DNA of 64,000 nt from Lutjanus erythropterus (GCA_020091685.1 CM034607.1:23807253-23871252); one strand, 5' to 3'. Shown: positions 35,041-47,420, counted from the stretch's first letter. Notes: a model not told the origin generated them from the letters alone. Made by a program: numbers and translations.

Positions 35041-36760
35041 AATCGGCACAGAACATATCACTTTGCATCCAAGCTGCTACTGGGTTAAATGAATATATGG
35101 GAGACTTGTATGGTAAACAGTTACTTTAACTCAGCACACTGTGGCAGATTTGTAAACATCAATACATTTTTCAGAGGGAAATGATGAAAAAAAAAAAATG
35201 TATATATAGCACAGATTACATCACAGCCATAGATTTTTGGTAGAAGATGCAGGGGACACACCCCAATATTTAGAACATGTGCATTTGTCCCCTGCAAGCA
35301 TGAGTTTGCCAAACCGCTAGACACAACAATGCTTCCAGTAAAGTAGGTGGTGGCAGGATGCCACCTTAAAAACAACGCTTGCAATCTGCCTTAAAAAAGA
35401 AAGAAGAATGGGAAGTGTACAGTTGATAACCATGGAGAAGCCAGAAGGAAAAAGGAGGAGGAGGTCCCATATTAGGACATTTTTTCTTCAAAAGTTTCCA
35501 CACCAAGACAGCTGTGTTGTGAGATATTAGGTAATGTTTTATGTGAATTTGTATTTCATCATGTAAATATCAGCCTATAAATTCATACAACAGTATTAAG
35601 TAATAGATTACAGATGTTTATACACAATAATTTGTCATTTATTTTCTCGATTAATTGTTTGGTCTGTGAACCTTCATAGAGGACAAAATAAACCAGAAAA
35701 TATTCACATTTGAGAAGACAAATTTCACTTTAAATAAAATTACTCAAAACATTTAATTATTTAACAGTAATAAATAATTGATTATTCCATTAATCTTTGC
35801 AGCTCCATTTTTCATTATATTTTGAATTATTACCTGTCGCTTGAATTTTGTGTTTTCCTTTACATTAATAAAGACATTGCTACCATAAACCAGTCCCGAA
35901 AGGCAGAAATCGGTTAATTAAAATCCACCAGAATGCAGGAAATAAAGTGTTTGACACAAGAAATTTCCTGAGGGAGGACCCCAGACACCTACTTAATTCT
36001 TCCCCACCAATGTTGAAAAGAAACCTACGCCCGCGGATTACATAAAAATAAGGCCATTATTATTCCTACAAAGATTATTTGCCCACCAGTGTTATGTACC
36101 ACAGTCAGGAGCTGCTGCTGTCTGTTGTTTGTCACAGCAGCAGTGTCTTGTGTCTGCTGGCTGTTGGGTGTTATGGATACCTGAAGCACCTGGGAGCTGA
36201 TGAGCTGTAGGAAGTAGGACAAACCTGCAGAGACACCACGCAGATGGAAAGCGTCTGATCTGAGTGTCATACTGACACAATGTCCGTCAGAGTGGACACA
36301 GGAACTACTAATATATCCCATATATACAGAAATAACCAAAGGTGTGATGATAACATGACATCTGAGGAGGCAAGACTGCTGGGAGATGACATCTTAAATT
36401 AAATTAAAACTGTCACTGTCAGTCTATTTATTTCTATACTTCCATCTTTGTGCACACACATATCAGTGCAAAACTTTGTCCTGTTTTTTATCTTTTTGTG
36501 AGAAATATCTGAAATATAGCTCACCATCAACAGCTTCTTCAGCAGGGCTTAGATATATATGTATATATCAGGTTGTCACATTTTAAATTGACCCATTAAA
36601 TTTTGATAAAAGGGAACATTGACAATATGGACAGTCTGTTGTTCTGTCTTGCTTTTGTGCCTAATGAATAGACTGTGTTGATTTGGATTTGGTGTTGTGT
36701 TTATGTGAGAGACGGATCAAGAGGGAGCAAATGTACTCTGTTTATGCACGTGTTTATATC

Positions 36761-36769
<9 letters not shown>
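35041..36769. other. Intergenic DNA, no gene seen
   Basis: An A-tract lies at 35185-35197. No gene or RNA gene was recognised. Confidence 0.5.

Positions 36770-36800
<31 letters not shown>
36770..36800. repeat. (GA)15 microsatellite
   Basis: Thirty-one bp of uninterrupted GA preceded by a short (TG)n. Confidence 0.9.
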
Positions 36801-36803
<3 letters not shown>

Positions 36804-37479
36804 ACATATGCATATGCGTATTTTAATGCCCAATTCACCGTTGAAACTGTTCCCAGAATACAGAAAACCCTGAAGCCAGCAGCGATGTAAAACGGGAACA
36901 AATGTTTGTCCCTGTGATGATGAAGACACCTCAGAGCTTGAATTAGAGGTCCTTGTTCTGGAAAATAGTGCAGAAGAAAAGAGAGAGTAGAAAAGAGCTC
37001 ATCATGTTGTCCCTGTATCGCCTGCTCCTCTTCCACTACACAAGCACAGAAAAATGGATTTCCGGGCAGCCCAAATATGGCCAGGCAACGATGAGGTGTG
37101 CAACAGATGAGTCATCCCTCAGACTCCCACACTCACAGCCTTGCATGTGTGCAAGACAGAGAGGGAGAGAAAACTGAGTGAGACGGCGGGAGAATAAAGA
37201 AATAAAAGCACTGCAAAAACTGTGTAGAGCTAACCTGCAAACCAAGTAATGGTGTTCACATTATGACATCCACACATTTCCACTGAGAGAAAGACAAGAC
37301 CGGAGGACAGCAGCAATGACTGTGCATAGCATTACTCTCTGCTCTCTGTAATATGAGCTCAAACCACTGCACTGTTCTACCCACAACAACTGACACAAAA
37401 TAAAATGCTTATTACAAAGAACAGCTGCCTGTTCACCGTTTTATGGCGTTTATCGTGTTATGCACTTTGCATGTGTGCA
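36801..37479. other. Intergenic DNA, no gene seen
   Basis: No signal was recognised. Confidence 0.5.
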
Positions 37480-38135
37480 GAATGTAAAATTATATGTATT
37501 AGCTAAATGTGCAATCAAGACTAAATTGCATATTTCATGATCGGACTGTAATGTCAGATTGTTGTGTTTTTAAGCAGCTGTTATTTGCACCTGGGTTGGA
37601 AAAGCCAATGTGGCTATTTGCACCCAGGTGTATATAGCCTGGAATGGCAGAGAGAAGCACCCAGGTGACCAAAGCCAACAATGCCAATTACACCTAAATG
37701 CTATTTGCATTTTAAAGAGCCAGTGTGCCTATTTACATCCACATGGCAGAGACAAATCATGATCTTTCCCTGAACATAAACAAGTAGTTTTGTTTCTTAA
37801 ACCTAACTAAACTGCAACTAAAAACTGAAAATAATCATTTAAAAAACTCTTAATAAAAATATCAGGTACTGCTGATTTCTCTTCATTTCCTAGTGCAGGA
37901 CTCAAACTCTGCTCTTCTGCAGCAAAGCCTTGTGCTTAACCCCTTCTGCCACCAAACCTCTTATTAGTGATGAATTTGTCACTCTTTATAGCGACACAGC
38001 TGAATAGCTGCCATGTGCCTGTGTCTACCCGTGTGCATACAGACACTCAGAAAAGTATAGGTATTTGGCTAATCATGTAATCAAGACTAAACTGCACATT
38101 TCATGATGATTCACACTGTACTTTCAGACTGTAGG
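37480..38135. repeat. Direct ~60-75 bp repeats flanking dispersed repeat C copy 2
   Basis: GCAATCAAGACTAAATTGCA then TATTTCATGATCGGACTGTAA (37511-37550) is repeated as GTAATCAAGACTAAACTGCA then CATTTCATGATGATTC...GTACTTTCAGACTGTA (38080-38133). The two flank repeat C (37575-38035). The arrangement looks like a tandem duplication of a unit that included the repeat, or a repeat inserted between two older tandem copies. Confidence 0.5.
37575..38035 (-). repeat. SINE-like dispersed repeat C, copy 2 (- orientation)
   Basis: On the minus strand the order is GCAGCTATTCAGC, the tRNA-like GGTTAAGCACAAGG...GAGTTTGAGTCCTGC, TTATTTTCAGTTTTTAGTTGC, GGGAAAGATCATGATTTGTC, GCCATGTGGATGTAAATAGG, GCATTGTTGGC, CACCTGGGTGCTTC and GGGTGCAAATAGCC. 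It is inverted relative to the copy at 29098-29586. The B-box-like string suggests a tRNA-derived SINE. Confidence 0.65.
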
Positions 38136-38173
38136 CATTAGCATATCAAACCTAAAGTTTGATATGCTAATGC
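38135..38173. repeat. Perfect 17-bp inverted repeat with a 5-nt loop
   Basis: GCATTAGCATATCAAAC (38135-38151) is followed by loop CTAAA and then its exact reverse complement GTTTGATATGCTAATGC (38157-38173). The stem is perfect, while nearby repeats are all diverged, so it is either young or maintained. No T-run follows immediately (an A-tract starts at about 38195), so it is not a typical terminator, and it is too short for a standard pre-miRNA. Confidence 0.85.
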
Positions 38174-39289
38174 TGTAATCAGTGTACAGTTGTTAAAAAA
38201 AAAAAAAAAGGTAGGACATTGCAGTGATGGACCATTAAGGCGGATGTTAGCTGCTATAAAACAAAAAGAAAAGCTTATCTGTACACTCTGATGCTGACTA
38301 CTATCATATAATGGTGTAATAGTAGGCAGACTTTGTTAATTTTGGACAGAGCCAGGTTAACTAGTGGCCAAGAATATTTTCCAGAATGCTGAACTGATCC
38401 TTTAAGACTAATTCCTATTGAAACATGAATGTCTGAACCCAAAGTTGCATACTTATAGCATGGCCAAAAAGGTTAGTGAACAAACAAACATAGGACTTTC
38501 ACCCAGGAGACCAGGGTTTGTGTTCTATGCAAAACCAAAACATTATGAAAAGTTTTTAGGTACATAACAGTAAGTGCGTCAAGTGACTTGTGTCATGTGA
38601 CTTTCATCTTGCAACTTGCTTCACTGATAACATGTGATGCATGTTACATTTAACCAAAGCCATGGTCTTTTCTTGAATGTAACCCAGTAGTTTTGTAGAA
38701 CTTAACCCAGGGAGAGGGGCTTTCAGGCAGCTTCTCATACAGCTGATAAAAACTACTTTCTTCATCAGTATGAGCTGCCAAGGAGCGTGACAAAGCAGAA
38801 TTGGTACCTAACAAGATGGGGTGAGAGCATTTTTATGCAATATTTATATATGAAGACACTGAAAAGCTGTCATATCACTTTTTTTTCTTTGTAGAGATGA
38901 CAGCCAAGCAGCGAGATACTGCTTATTTTAGTGTTTGATGTACAGGTGAAGCTGTGTGGGAAAACTCGTTAATGATATTCACAGCACATTTATGTCTAGA
39001 TATGTCTGCTTTATATATTTAGCCTTTGTACTGTTATCAATGCCAAGCTTAATTTATTTTTACTTTCCTGAGAACACGGTGTAAAATGTCAAGAACTTGG
39101 TAACACTCTTATGAAATACTGGTACCAGTGTGGGCTGTTGGAGTCTCCCTCTTGAAACCAGCGCTCTGCAGCTTTCTGGTAAAAAATAGCAACATCACTT
39201 AGGCCATTATAGGTCAGTATCTTGCTTTGTTTTCTTTCTCAAATGCCTGATCTCTAAAAGTTCAACATTTACAAGCATTTGCATTTGAG
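38174..39289. other. Intergenic DNA with a fragment related to repeat C
   Basis: An A-tract lies at 38195-38209. At 38500-38720, CACCCAGGAGACCAGGGTTTG and CATGGTCTTTTCTTGAATGTA then CCCAGTAGTTTTG resemble the tRNA-like and body parts of repeat C, strongly decayed. No gene was seen. Confidence 0.45.
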
Positions 39290-39875
39290 CCGCTGAGAAT
39301 AGATGAGAGAATCAACAATGTGGTAAATTTCCTGTTAACTTAGCATAAACAGTGAAAAGGGGTAATCAGCTAGCATTGTTCTGTACAAAGCCAGGAAATC
39401 TCCATAAAAGCACCTTTAGCTCAATTTTTAACAAGTTATATTTTGTTTCCTTACAGAAGCACACTAGAAGTGTGTGGTGTATCTGCAGATACCCTTCCCT
39501 CTGCCTGTATTTCTCATTATTTTGTTGTGCTCAGGACGCTTTACCAACTCAAAAATGTTTGTATTGGATGTCCTGAGAATGATACACGACAACACACTAA
39601 CTTCCTGGTGTGTTTATGAACACCTCAGACAAAACCTAATTCTACCTTTATGCAACAAACAAAAAGAAAGAAAACATCTGAGACATTTTTATGCTTCTTT
39701 ACTGATAAAACAAAGCAGATATGATGTGTTAATTACTGAACTTTACAGGTGGATTTTCTCACCCTTGGACAGGCAAGCTGTTCTCCCGTTTCCCGTCTTT
39801 ATGCTAAGCTAAGATAAACATCTGCTTGTTGTAGCCTTATATTTAAAACACAGATATGAGAGTTGTATTAATTAG
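39290..39875. mobile_element. Palindromic fish MITE, longer copy with inserted middle
   Basis: The left arm has ATAGATGAGAGAATCAACAA, TTAACTTAGCATAAACAGTG, AGCTAGCATTGTTCTGTACAAAG, GCACCTTTAGCTCA and ACAAGTTATATTTTGTTTCC. The right arm has GTTTCCCGTCTTTATGCTAAG then CTAAGATAAACATC and CACAGATATGAGAGTTGTATT. The arms are inverted relative to each other. The 112-codon open stretch at 39474-39812 lies in the non-repetitive middle and has no motif. Confidence 0.6.
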
Positions 39876-39956
39876 AGCTTGCCATAATAACTTTTAAATA
39901 ATATCTTGATAAATAATATCTCTATTCTCTTTGGTACTGCTGGTAGTGGTGCTATA

Positions 39957-39974
39957 ATAATAATAATAATAAGA
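39957..39974. repeat. (ATA)n short microsatellite
   Basis: About six ATA units directly before the repeat copy at 39982. Confidence 0.8.
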
Positions 39975-39981
39975 TCACACT

Positions 39982-40260
39982 TAAAAATGTTTATTGCAGC
40001 AGCAGAACACAGTTGGAGTTTGGCGTCTACGCACCGACCTCATCACTCCTCGCAGATTATGTTTACATAGAGGTATAGACGAGTGATGAACACATATCTT
40101 GGACCGCCAGATTGGAAGGGTGCATTTGGTATGCACTACAGGGTGCGAGGCATGTTACATGTGATTGCGATGCAGCTCGAGTTGACTGCCTGAACTGGCT
40201 CGCAGGCGTTGCTACATTATGGTGACAACGATGTGAATCTGTTCATTCATCTCCGTCCAC
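39982..40260 (+). repeat. Unnamed dispersed repeat, copy 2 (partner of 10594-10990)
   Basis: It begins AAAAATGTTTATTGCAGCAGC and AGAACACAGTTGGAGTTTGG, then CGTCTACGCACCGACC and CAGATTATGTTTACATAGAGG. It matches the copy near 10.6 kb at most positions in the first 90 bp and more weakly after that. Confidence 0.6.
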
Positions 40261-40469
40261 AAACAGCCACTGAAGTCAGGCCACCTGCCGAATTGTAAAC
40301 ACGCTGACGTCAGATGCACACCCGTCTGCAAACCGATCGACGTCAGGCGTAAGGGAGACGCAGCCCACATAGGTGATGACAACAGGACGTAGGTGTAAAG
40401 TTCTTTAGTCTGCTTGGATAATGGATAATGCAATGTGAAACCAAAACTAACTGGGCCAAATGTAAACAG

Positions 40470-40600
40470 TTTCTCATGAACGTTGGTTTGGACCTTGATC
40501 TGGAAATATATAGCATTACAACCAGACTAAAGAGCAGCTTCTTCCCTCAGGCTGTGAAACTGCTTAATTCATCCTACCTATCCTTACCTCTTACAATCAG
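40470..40600 (+). mobile_element. Rex1-like LINE polymerase C-terminal fragment
   Basis: The + strand reads TTRLKSSFFPQAVKLLNSSY (about 40517-40576). This matches the end of Rex1/RTE-type polymerases, where R-x-x-x-S-F-(F/L)-P-x-A-(V/I)-x-L-L-N-S is typical. It is a short, decayed fragment without the usual 3' tail in view. Confidence 0.5.
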
Positions 40601-42329
40601 GTCCAATCAATCAATCAAAGAGGGAACTACAGCAAAATCTCATTCTACAACCATGCAAATGATGAATACATCCTCTTGTGTCCTTGTATCAGTAGTGACG
40701 ACATGATGACTAAGAGGGTAATAGAGCAGCTAGAATAATCTGGTAAGTTCCTTTAACACCAAGTAAAGACAACACTTATTACACCATCATGTCATCTAAC
40801 TCTCCAGAGAGCAAATTAAAAACCAAATGTTCCCAACGTGTAATTTGACAAGCCATAGCCTTCAAGTTATCCTTTGGTCTTCCCCTGTTTACTGTTTGAC
40901 AGGTATTTCCTGTGTTTTTTGTCAGTTCATGATGTGTTTAAAGTAAAGAAGAAAAAAAGCAGGTCTCATCTTTTTTTTTTCTGTGAATTGTACAAGTGAA
41001 AATTTCTGTGTCAGCGTCCTTTTGGTTCCAAAAAACTTATGTCACTCTTTTCAAAAATCTGCACAAGCAATGACAGCATCAAGGACAGCCTGTACTAGCT
41101 TTCTGTCCAGATAGATCTCTTGCCGCTTGTTCTCCAGTTGTTTGGGATTTACCAGACCGCTCATCACACAGGTAACACCATGTATGTCTTTCCTGCAGCA
41201 GTGGGTTTCCTCCTGTGGAACCTCTTGTGGACTGGCCTTCCTTTGGCACTCTGTCGTGAAACTCCTGTGAGTCACTCTGCTACATGCCTACATCGCTCTG
41301 TCTCTCTGGTATTTATTAATTTCACACCACCTGGCCCGGAGATTCCTAATGAATTTCAGCCCTTTCATAGACTTGAAGATGACTAAGAACAGAGCGTGCT
41401 GTCAGCTTCATTTTGTTGTTGTTGTCAGTGTTGAAAGTGATGAACAGCAGGGAAGCCTCCGCTAGATTTAAACGGACTTTGTGTTCTTGGCTCGTCTTCT
41501 TGGTTTGAACAACACAAACACAAATCAATATGAAGCATTTGCTTGCACACAGAGCCCAGTCTTGCCCTGTTTTTCTCCTTGAAAATCAACATTTTTTACC
41601 GTGAACTACATCTGATCTGTTCATGACCATGTGACAGGCCAGGTGAACCCATTCCTGCTCTGAAGAAAAAGTCTTGGGTGCTCTGCTGGATGTTGCATTA
41701 GAAAAAATCAATGCCTGCCTCAACTCAAATGGCAGCATTTCAGGGCTTTTTCTTCTGTGTGTCCGTATCGATCGCTAGAACAATTGTACGGCCACCCAGG
41801 ATGTTCAGTAGATGCAGCGATAAATGGGAATCGGAGGCAGGGGCAGAGTTTATGACCAGTTGATGAGCCCCGTGGGGCATCGATTGAAAGACTGAGACCT
41901 CATCGTAGTGTCTGTCCCGCTGAGTCTGAAACTGTATGAGTGAGTCTGAAAATGCATGAATCCTGAGACTTTTAAAATGTTTTAATGCTTAACGCATCAC
42001 TACTGCAGCTGATTGTGTTTTGAGGGAAAGGTAATGCTTCAATATAAAGAAATAATGTTGTCATTTAAGGTATCTGACAAGTTGCTCACAGCCCTTGGTT
42101 AAAGCGGCTACAAGGAACTTTTCATATTTTGTTGATTTTGGAGGCCTATGTGGACAAAATAGCAGTGTGTCCAGCGCCATCACCACAAAATATAATAAAA
42201 TAAAATCATATATAGAAAACCACCTCCTGCTTCTTTTCATCTGACCAACATAACTTTGCCTGAGAAAATTTAAACATGCTTTACACTTTTTGCATCTGGT
42301 TTCATTTGTTAGTCAGAGGAGGGCATTCA
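40601..42329. other. Intergenic DNA, no gene seen
   Basis: A minus-strand open stretch (41051-41275) ends NPKQLENKRQEIYLDRKLVQ and looks somewhat protein-like, but no family, splice site or promoter supports it. Nothing else was recognised. Confidence 0.45.
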
Positions 42330-42470
42330 GTAAAGTGCAGGTTAGTAACTAGAATTTCATCACACATTTTTTTGTCAGTAATTGTAACAGATTACAATTA
42401 CATTTATTTTGTCATTTAACTTCCTGTAACCAGTTACATGTACCTAGTTACTCTTCAGCGCTGCTACTAT
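42330..42470. repeat. GTAACTGGTTACAT-type fish repeat, fragment
   Basis: The words TAATTGTAACAGATTACAATT and CCTGTAACCAGTTACATGTAC then CTAGTTACTCTTCAGCGCTGC are the opposite strand of the family seen at 34428-34505. Confidence 0.55.
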
Positions 42471-42519
42471 CCTATGAATCGCCATAATTACGAATTCTCA
42501 AGTTATAGCCAAGAATGTT

Positions 42520-42685
42520 TTGTGAGATCACCATGACCAAAATCTAGTCAGATTATCCTGAAGTCCAAATGGACATTTGTACCAAATTTGCAGAAATTAC
42601 CTCCAAGCGTTTCTGAGAATGGGATGGACATGAGGTTAAAGTGACCTTTGACCTTCAACCTTTGAGCACCAAATTCTAATAATTT
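42520..42685 (-). repeat. Dispersed repeat B, partial copy
   Basis: The words AAGTCCAAATGGACATTTGT then ACCAAATTTGCAGAAATTACC and GTGACCTTTGACCTTCAACC match 46985-47230 in the same orientation and are inverted relative to 33128-33415. Confidence 0.55.
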
Positions 42686-44399
42686 ATTACATTTTAAAAT
42701 TATTCTTGATTTTTTTAACTAAGTAGCTGTAAGTGGGATAATGTACAGCAAGTACAATAAATGAAAAAAGATTACATTAGTTATCAAAAGTAGATCACAT
42801 ACAATAGTCTAAATATGTGTAATTTGGTTAAATAGATAACTCAGGTATGTATTAGAGAATTTTTTATCATTTTTCACACTTTCCCAAATACAGAAAGTAA
42901 AAACTGTTTTCAGACAAGCCTGTTCATGTATTTGGTGCGCTCAGAATTTATACCAAACAGCAATTTTAGGCTACCTTGGCTCAAGTGTTGAGTGTCTATG
43001 GGATCAGATAACATGATCATGATCTGATAAACATCCAGGAACTGAGCAAAACTGAAGTAAGTAAACTAGTGAGATGCCTTTTCCCAAGCTTTATCTGAGG
43101 GGAGGCTCACAGTCTCACAGACTTTGAAAACCTCTGATTTAAAGAGGGGTTTTTTTTTAGGGCGTGTTTGATAGAGAGAGTGATGTGTCATGTTTCCTAC
43201 AGAGAGAGAGAGGTGTATGACTGAAAGACCAGCCTCGACTACTTTTTAAACTCATCCACTCAGTGTTAGTGTCTATACTCTTGTCAGTCAGTACTCGAGG
43301 AGTGGAAGATGGAGAAGAAAAAAAAAAAAAGCAAAACACGGCGAGAATGTGACGGACTGCACTGAGATAAGAGGAGGAAGGTGTCACAATGTAATTTGGA
43401 GACACTTTATATAGATATTCTTTTCCTGTCTCTCTCTGTTTCTGCTTCGGTTATCGAGAAGGTCCCCTTTTTGTCGCTGAAAGTATGTTCCCGTATACGA
43501 ACTAAAAAAAAAACAGCTTAGCTTATATTTCTAAATACTTTGTGCCTCCTATTCTGTCTTGTACAGTCCCTTTTATGTGTACATGTAAGGTAAATTACAA
43601 AAATTACCTCAGTTCTGCTCTCTCCTTTGCTTTCAGAGGAGCTCTTATCTGGCACTGAGGAGACAGGGCAGCCTGTACTCCCAGTAATACTCATGAGCCT
43701 ATTACTGTGACTCCTGCCAGCCACACGTGAAGTGGAGTAAACAGAGGAAGAAGGGGTCGGGAACGACTGCCAAAACATTATTATAAGTGAAAAACCTGGC
43801 TCTGGTTGATTGCCTGTATGGTTGTACAGCAAAATTCTCATTAATAAATGGCAAAGTGGTAGTTAATTTAACTTATTTTGCTGTTAGCAAGCTTTTTTTT
43901 TTTTAAATATATGTGTTGCAAACATCAGTTGTAACTATATAACTGCCATCAGAGTCTAATGCAAGACAACACTGTATTTTGTGATCAAATAATGTATTAT
44001 ATTACATATAAAATGGACCACCTACATTAGTTAAATTGTTTTGTCTAAGTTTTGGTAAACTCATTGAACAAAAACCAGCAGATCAGTAATTATATCCATT
44101 GTATTCAACAAACTAAAATAGCACACTAAGGTTACTATAAAAAGAAAATTTGTAAGATTAAAAAAAAAAAAAAAAAAAAAACTTTTCCTGAAACCACACT
44201 ATTGGGTTGTTGAGGAGCAGTATTTTACTTTTGGGTGAAGCAAATAATTGACCTGGCTTGAACTGATTTAAAAGCAATCAGATTATTAAGCACATCTGGT
44301 TTAAAGCAATTGTTTTCTTCTAACTTGTTAACTTGATTTGAACAGAAAACTTTAGTCCAGTTAGTCCAACAATTCTCTTTTTTCTGTATAGACAACACA
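42686..44399. other. Intergenic DNA, no gene seen
   Basis: Purine-rich at 43170-43395; A-tracts at 43316-43331 and 44160-44182. No gene was recognised. Confidence 0.5.
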
Positions 44400-44520
44400 T
44401 TCTGTCCAGGCAGACTTTCAAAATAAAACCATAAAAACTTGGGTATGGTTTAAGAAACCAAACAACTTGAGTAGATTTAGGAAAATAAGGAAAAGACCAT
44501 GCTTTGGCTTAAAAGAAGTA
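44400..44520. repeat. Fragment related to repeat C (GGTTTAGGAAAAGATCATG type)
   Basis: AACTTGGGTATGGTTTAAG, ACAACTTGAGTAGATTTAGG and GGAAAAGACCATGCTTTGG match the central body of repeat C (GTTTGGTTAGGTTTAGG...GGGAAAGATCATGG) with divergence. Confidence 0.4.
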
Positions 44521-46984
44521 TGTTGCTTAGATAATTTGAAGTACATACCAAATGTAATTTGAGCAATCATCGTAGCTTCCCACGTGCTTCACCAGTCGTG
44601 GGAGTCCTCCTGCACAGATGTCATATCTCAGTTTGTATTTTTAATTTTTCATGGGTACTTGAAAGAGCACACAGTTTGTCATTATTATTAACATTCATCA
44701 GCACTCTGCACTTTTATATTTTATTGTTTTGTGCTTTGAGTTTGAGCTCTATGAAGTTTTTGTTTGTTGTGGAATGCCCGCAGGAGCACTTCATCATTTA
44801 TAAATGAAGCATATTTTGTCAGACTTTTTGTTATCCTGACCCTTTCTGGCAAGGTTACAGAGACCGCTCACAACAGAATGGAGTTTTATTCTCACCAGAG
44901 CAAGTGGCTTTTGATTTTTAATCAGTTCTACAAATAAAAAATTAAAAGTGCAACTTTTTTTTGCAATTTTCACTTGCTCCCATAATGTCAATACAAAAAA
45001 AGTCTAAAAACACTGCACCATGCATCACAATGTTTTAAAGTGTAACCAAAGTACTTGTCTCTTCAGAGGGAAAAAAGTTTTCTACATTATAATTGGCGTC
45101 CACCTGTTAAAGTAATCAATATATGTAACAATAAGTAAATGATGCATCGGCAAATATCATAAAAGACATTATAGCAGCATTTTAAACCTTCGCCAGACAA
45201 AGAAGTTGAGAGACCACGCATCGCTCAAGCATGCAAACACCCACCAGGAGTTCTGTTTTTGTCTTTTGTTTCACCCTCTGTCTTAGATGGTTGCCATGAT
45301 ATCTTGGCTTAACATAAAACCACACATACAGTGCACACAAAAACACATGAACATAGAATATTTCTGTGCATGCTGAAAGGAAAAAAAAACTAAAAATCTG
45401 CTAAAATCACTCCATGAGACTGCACTAGACATAATTATGGTGTTCTAAAACATCATTTTCATGGTGTCATCTTAGATGAACGTCTCTTTACAGGGTGCAA
45501 AAATGTATATTTAATGTGAAGATCACAAGAGGCTGGGATTAATTATACACCATATAGAATTTGAATGAAGTTAATCAGGATGACTTTGTTAGGAAACTGG
45601 TCAGTAGGAACCGATAGACAAAGGTTCATCATTATAATACTGAGCAGTCTACAGTCTGTACCTCATCATTATCTTTATATTGTTCTTGATTTGGAGGTTT
45701 TCATGGAGCAGCTTGTTAAATATTCATTAATCATCAGTCCGGGTTGTTCCTTATTTCTGTCTTCGCCTTTTCCAGGTGACATAGATGCATTACAGAAAGC
45801 CTGAGCTGCTCCAGTTCATCTATATTGTAGCTCCAACATGACTGAGAGCTCTTTAGCAGAGTGGAGTGCTGTCTTGTTTGTGAGTAGTGATTTACAGGCA
45901 CAGGTCATGGTAATTGGACAAGCATCAACCTGGCCCTTTTTTCCCCTCTACTCTGTCTGCCCTACTTCTGCTCTCAAGCATTGAAAAGGAAGAAGAGATG
46001 TGTAGCAGCAGAGAACTGAATGACTCTTCCTGTACCTCTTCGTATATGTATATCTCTCTGTCATCCATGCAGCAGGTGTGCAGCGTGAGATGCATCTCAC
46101 TCGGTTTGATTTTCAACACTCTGCTTCATGTACAACACATCAAAGAGGTTCAACACACAGAGGCACAGCTGACTTTCACTTACGCAACGGATGTTACACC
46201 AAGACTGCAAATGAGCACAAATATTTATTATCTTAGAGTGACAGATGACAAAGTATGAGTGCTAACCTCATCCTGCTCACCATCAGTTACATCACAGGAG
46301 GTGTCAAGCCTCTTTGTATCCCCTAAAGTGCTGCAGGAACAGTTTCAAGTGCTCTTTAACACGTGCAGCCATCACCCTGTCCAACATTTTTGGTCAACAT
46401 TACCAAAAGTGTGGCACAGCCTGCCGTGCAAACACTTTACACTCTGTTTCCACTGGTAAAAGGGATGTAGCAACACCAAAACGTCAAAGTGCAGATGGCG
46501 AAGCACTTACTGCAAAGCCACTACAACTGCCAGATGCAACCAGCAGAGATTTGGAAAGTTCCACCAACATTAACATGACCTCTACATACGTTGTCCCGAG
46601 CTGAAACAAGATTTCAAACTGAAGCAGTTGTTGATCACTTGTGGCCACTACCGACTGTTTAAGAAGAGTGAGAAGTCAGCTGTCAGTGGTCGGATAAAAC
46701 AGAGCAGACGAAAAATAGAATTACTGACTCGCAGTTGTTTGTCTCCACCAACCAGTAAAGTTAGAATTTGCATTCATGTCGTTCCAGACTCATATAATGT
46801 GTGCAGTGAAGACTTCGAAGAAATTTAATTAAAGGTATTAAGTGTATTTTTTTGGTAAAATGTAAGTTCTCACTATAAATTCCAGTGAATTTACAGTGAG
46901 AAACATGCTGTCTTCACTCAGAGAATGTTTTTACAGAGGAGTACAGAGGACTGATAGAGAGCTGAACATTATGTCACAGTGAAG
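44521..46984. other. Intergenic DNA, no gene seen
   Basis: Open stretches up to 114 codons (45914-46258, 46314-46604) lack any domain. The piece 46270-46600 has a more balanced composition and could be an old coding or transposon relic, but I could not identify it. Confidence 0.45.
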
Positions 46985-47420
46985 CTGACCTTTGACCTTT
47001 TAGGACATAAAATATCATCACCTCATCATTTTATCCCATTAGATATTTGTGCACTATTTTGCTGCAATTACTGCATGAATTCCTGAGTTATGGCCAAAAA
47101 TGTGTTTAGTAAGGTCACTGTAATCTCTGATCTTTTACCTTTGACTACCAAAATCTCATCAAAATCAGTTCATCATTGAGTCCAAGTGGTCATTTGTGCA
47201 AAGTTTGAAGAAATTCCTTCAAGCCGTTCTTGAGATGTCATTTTCACAACAATAGCTTGACCCAAAATTATAATGCTTGTAGCCATGACTGTTGCCTGCG
47301 TGGAGCCATAAAAAAAAAGGATTTTTCAAAAACTGTGAATCAAAGGTCCTTCAGCATTGAGTCATAAACAAAAAAAGACAAACTGGTCCTGTACTGTTCG
47401 AGATTAGCTGTAGACAAGCA
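46985..47420 (-). repeat. Dispersed repeat B, copy 3 (most complete, - orientation)
   Basis: It contains GCTGACCTTTGACCTTTTAGG, GAGTTATGGCCAAAAATGTG, GAGTCCAAGTGGTCATTTGTG, TTTGAAGAAATTCCTTCAAG then CCGTTCTTGAGATG, TGGAGCCATAA, CACAGTTTTTGAAA in reverse reading and GGTCCTTCAGCAT. Compared with 26.4 and 33.1 kb, this copy shows that the two half-patterns belong to one element of at least 430 bp. Confidence 0.65.

Noticed and set aside
41051-41275. Minus-strand frame ending in a protein-like stretch (NPKQLENKRQEIYLDRKLVQ)
   Set aside because: Composition looks plausible, but no family is recognised and there is no splice, promoter or neighbouring exon evidence.
46259-46830. Three consecutive + strand frames that looked like a decayed gene
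   Set aside because: Could not be linked to any family; stops and frame changes without splice signals.
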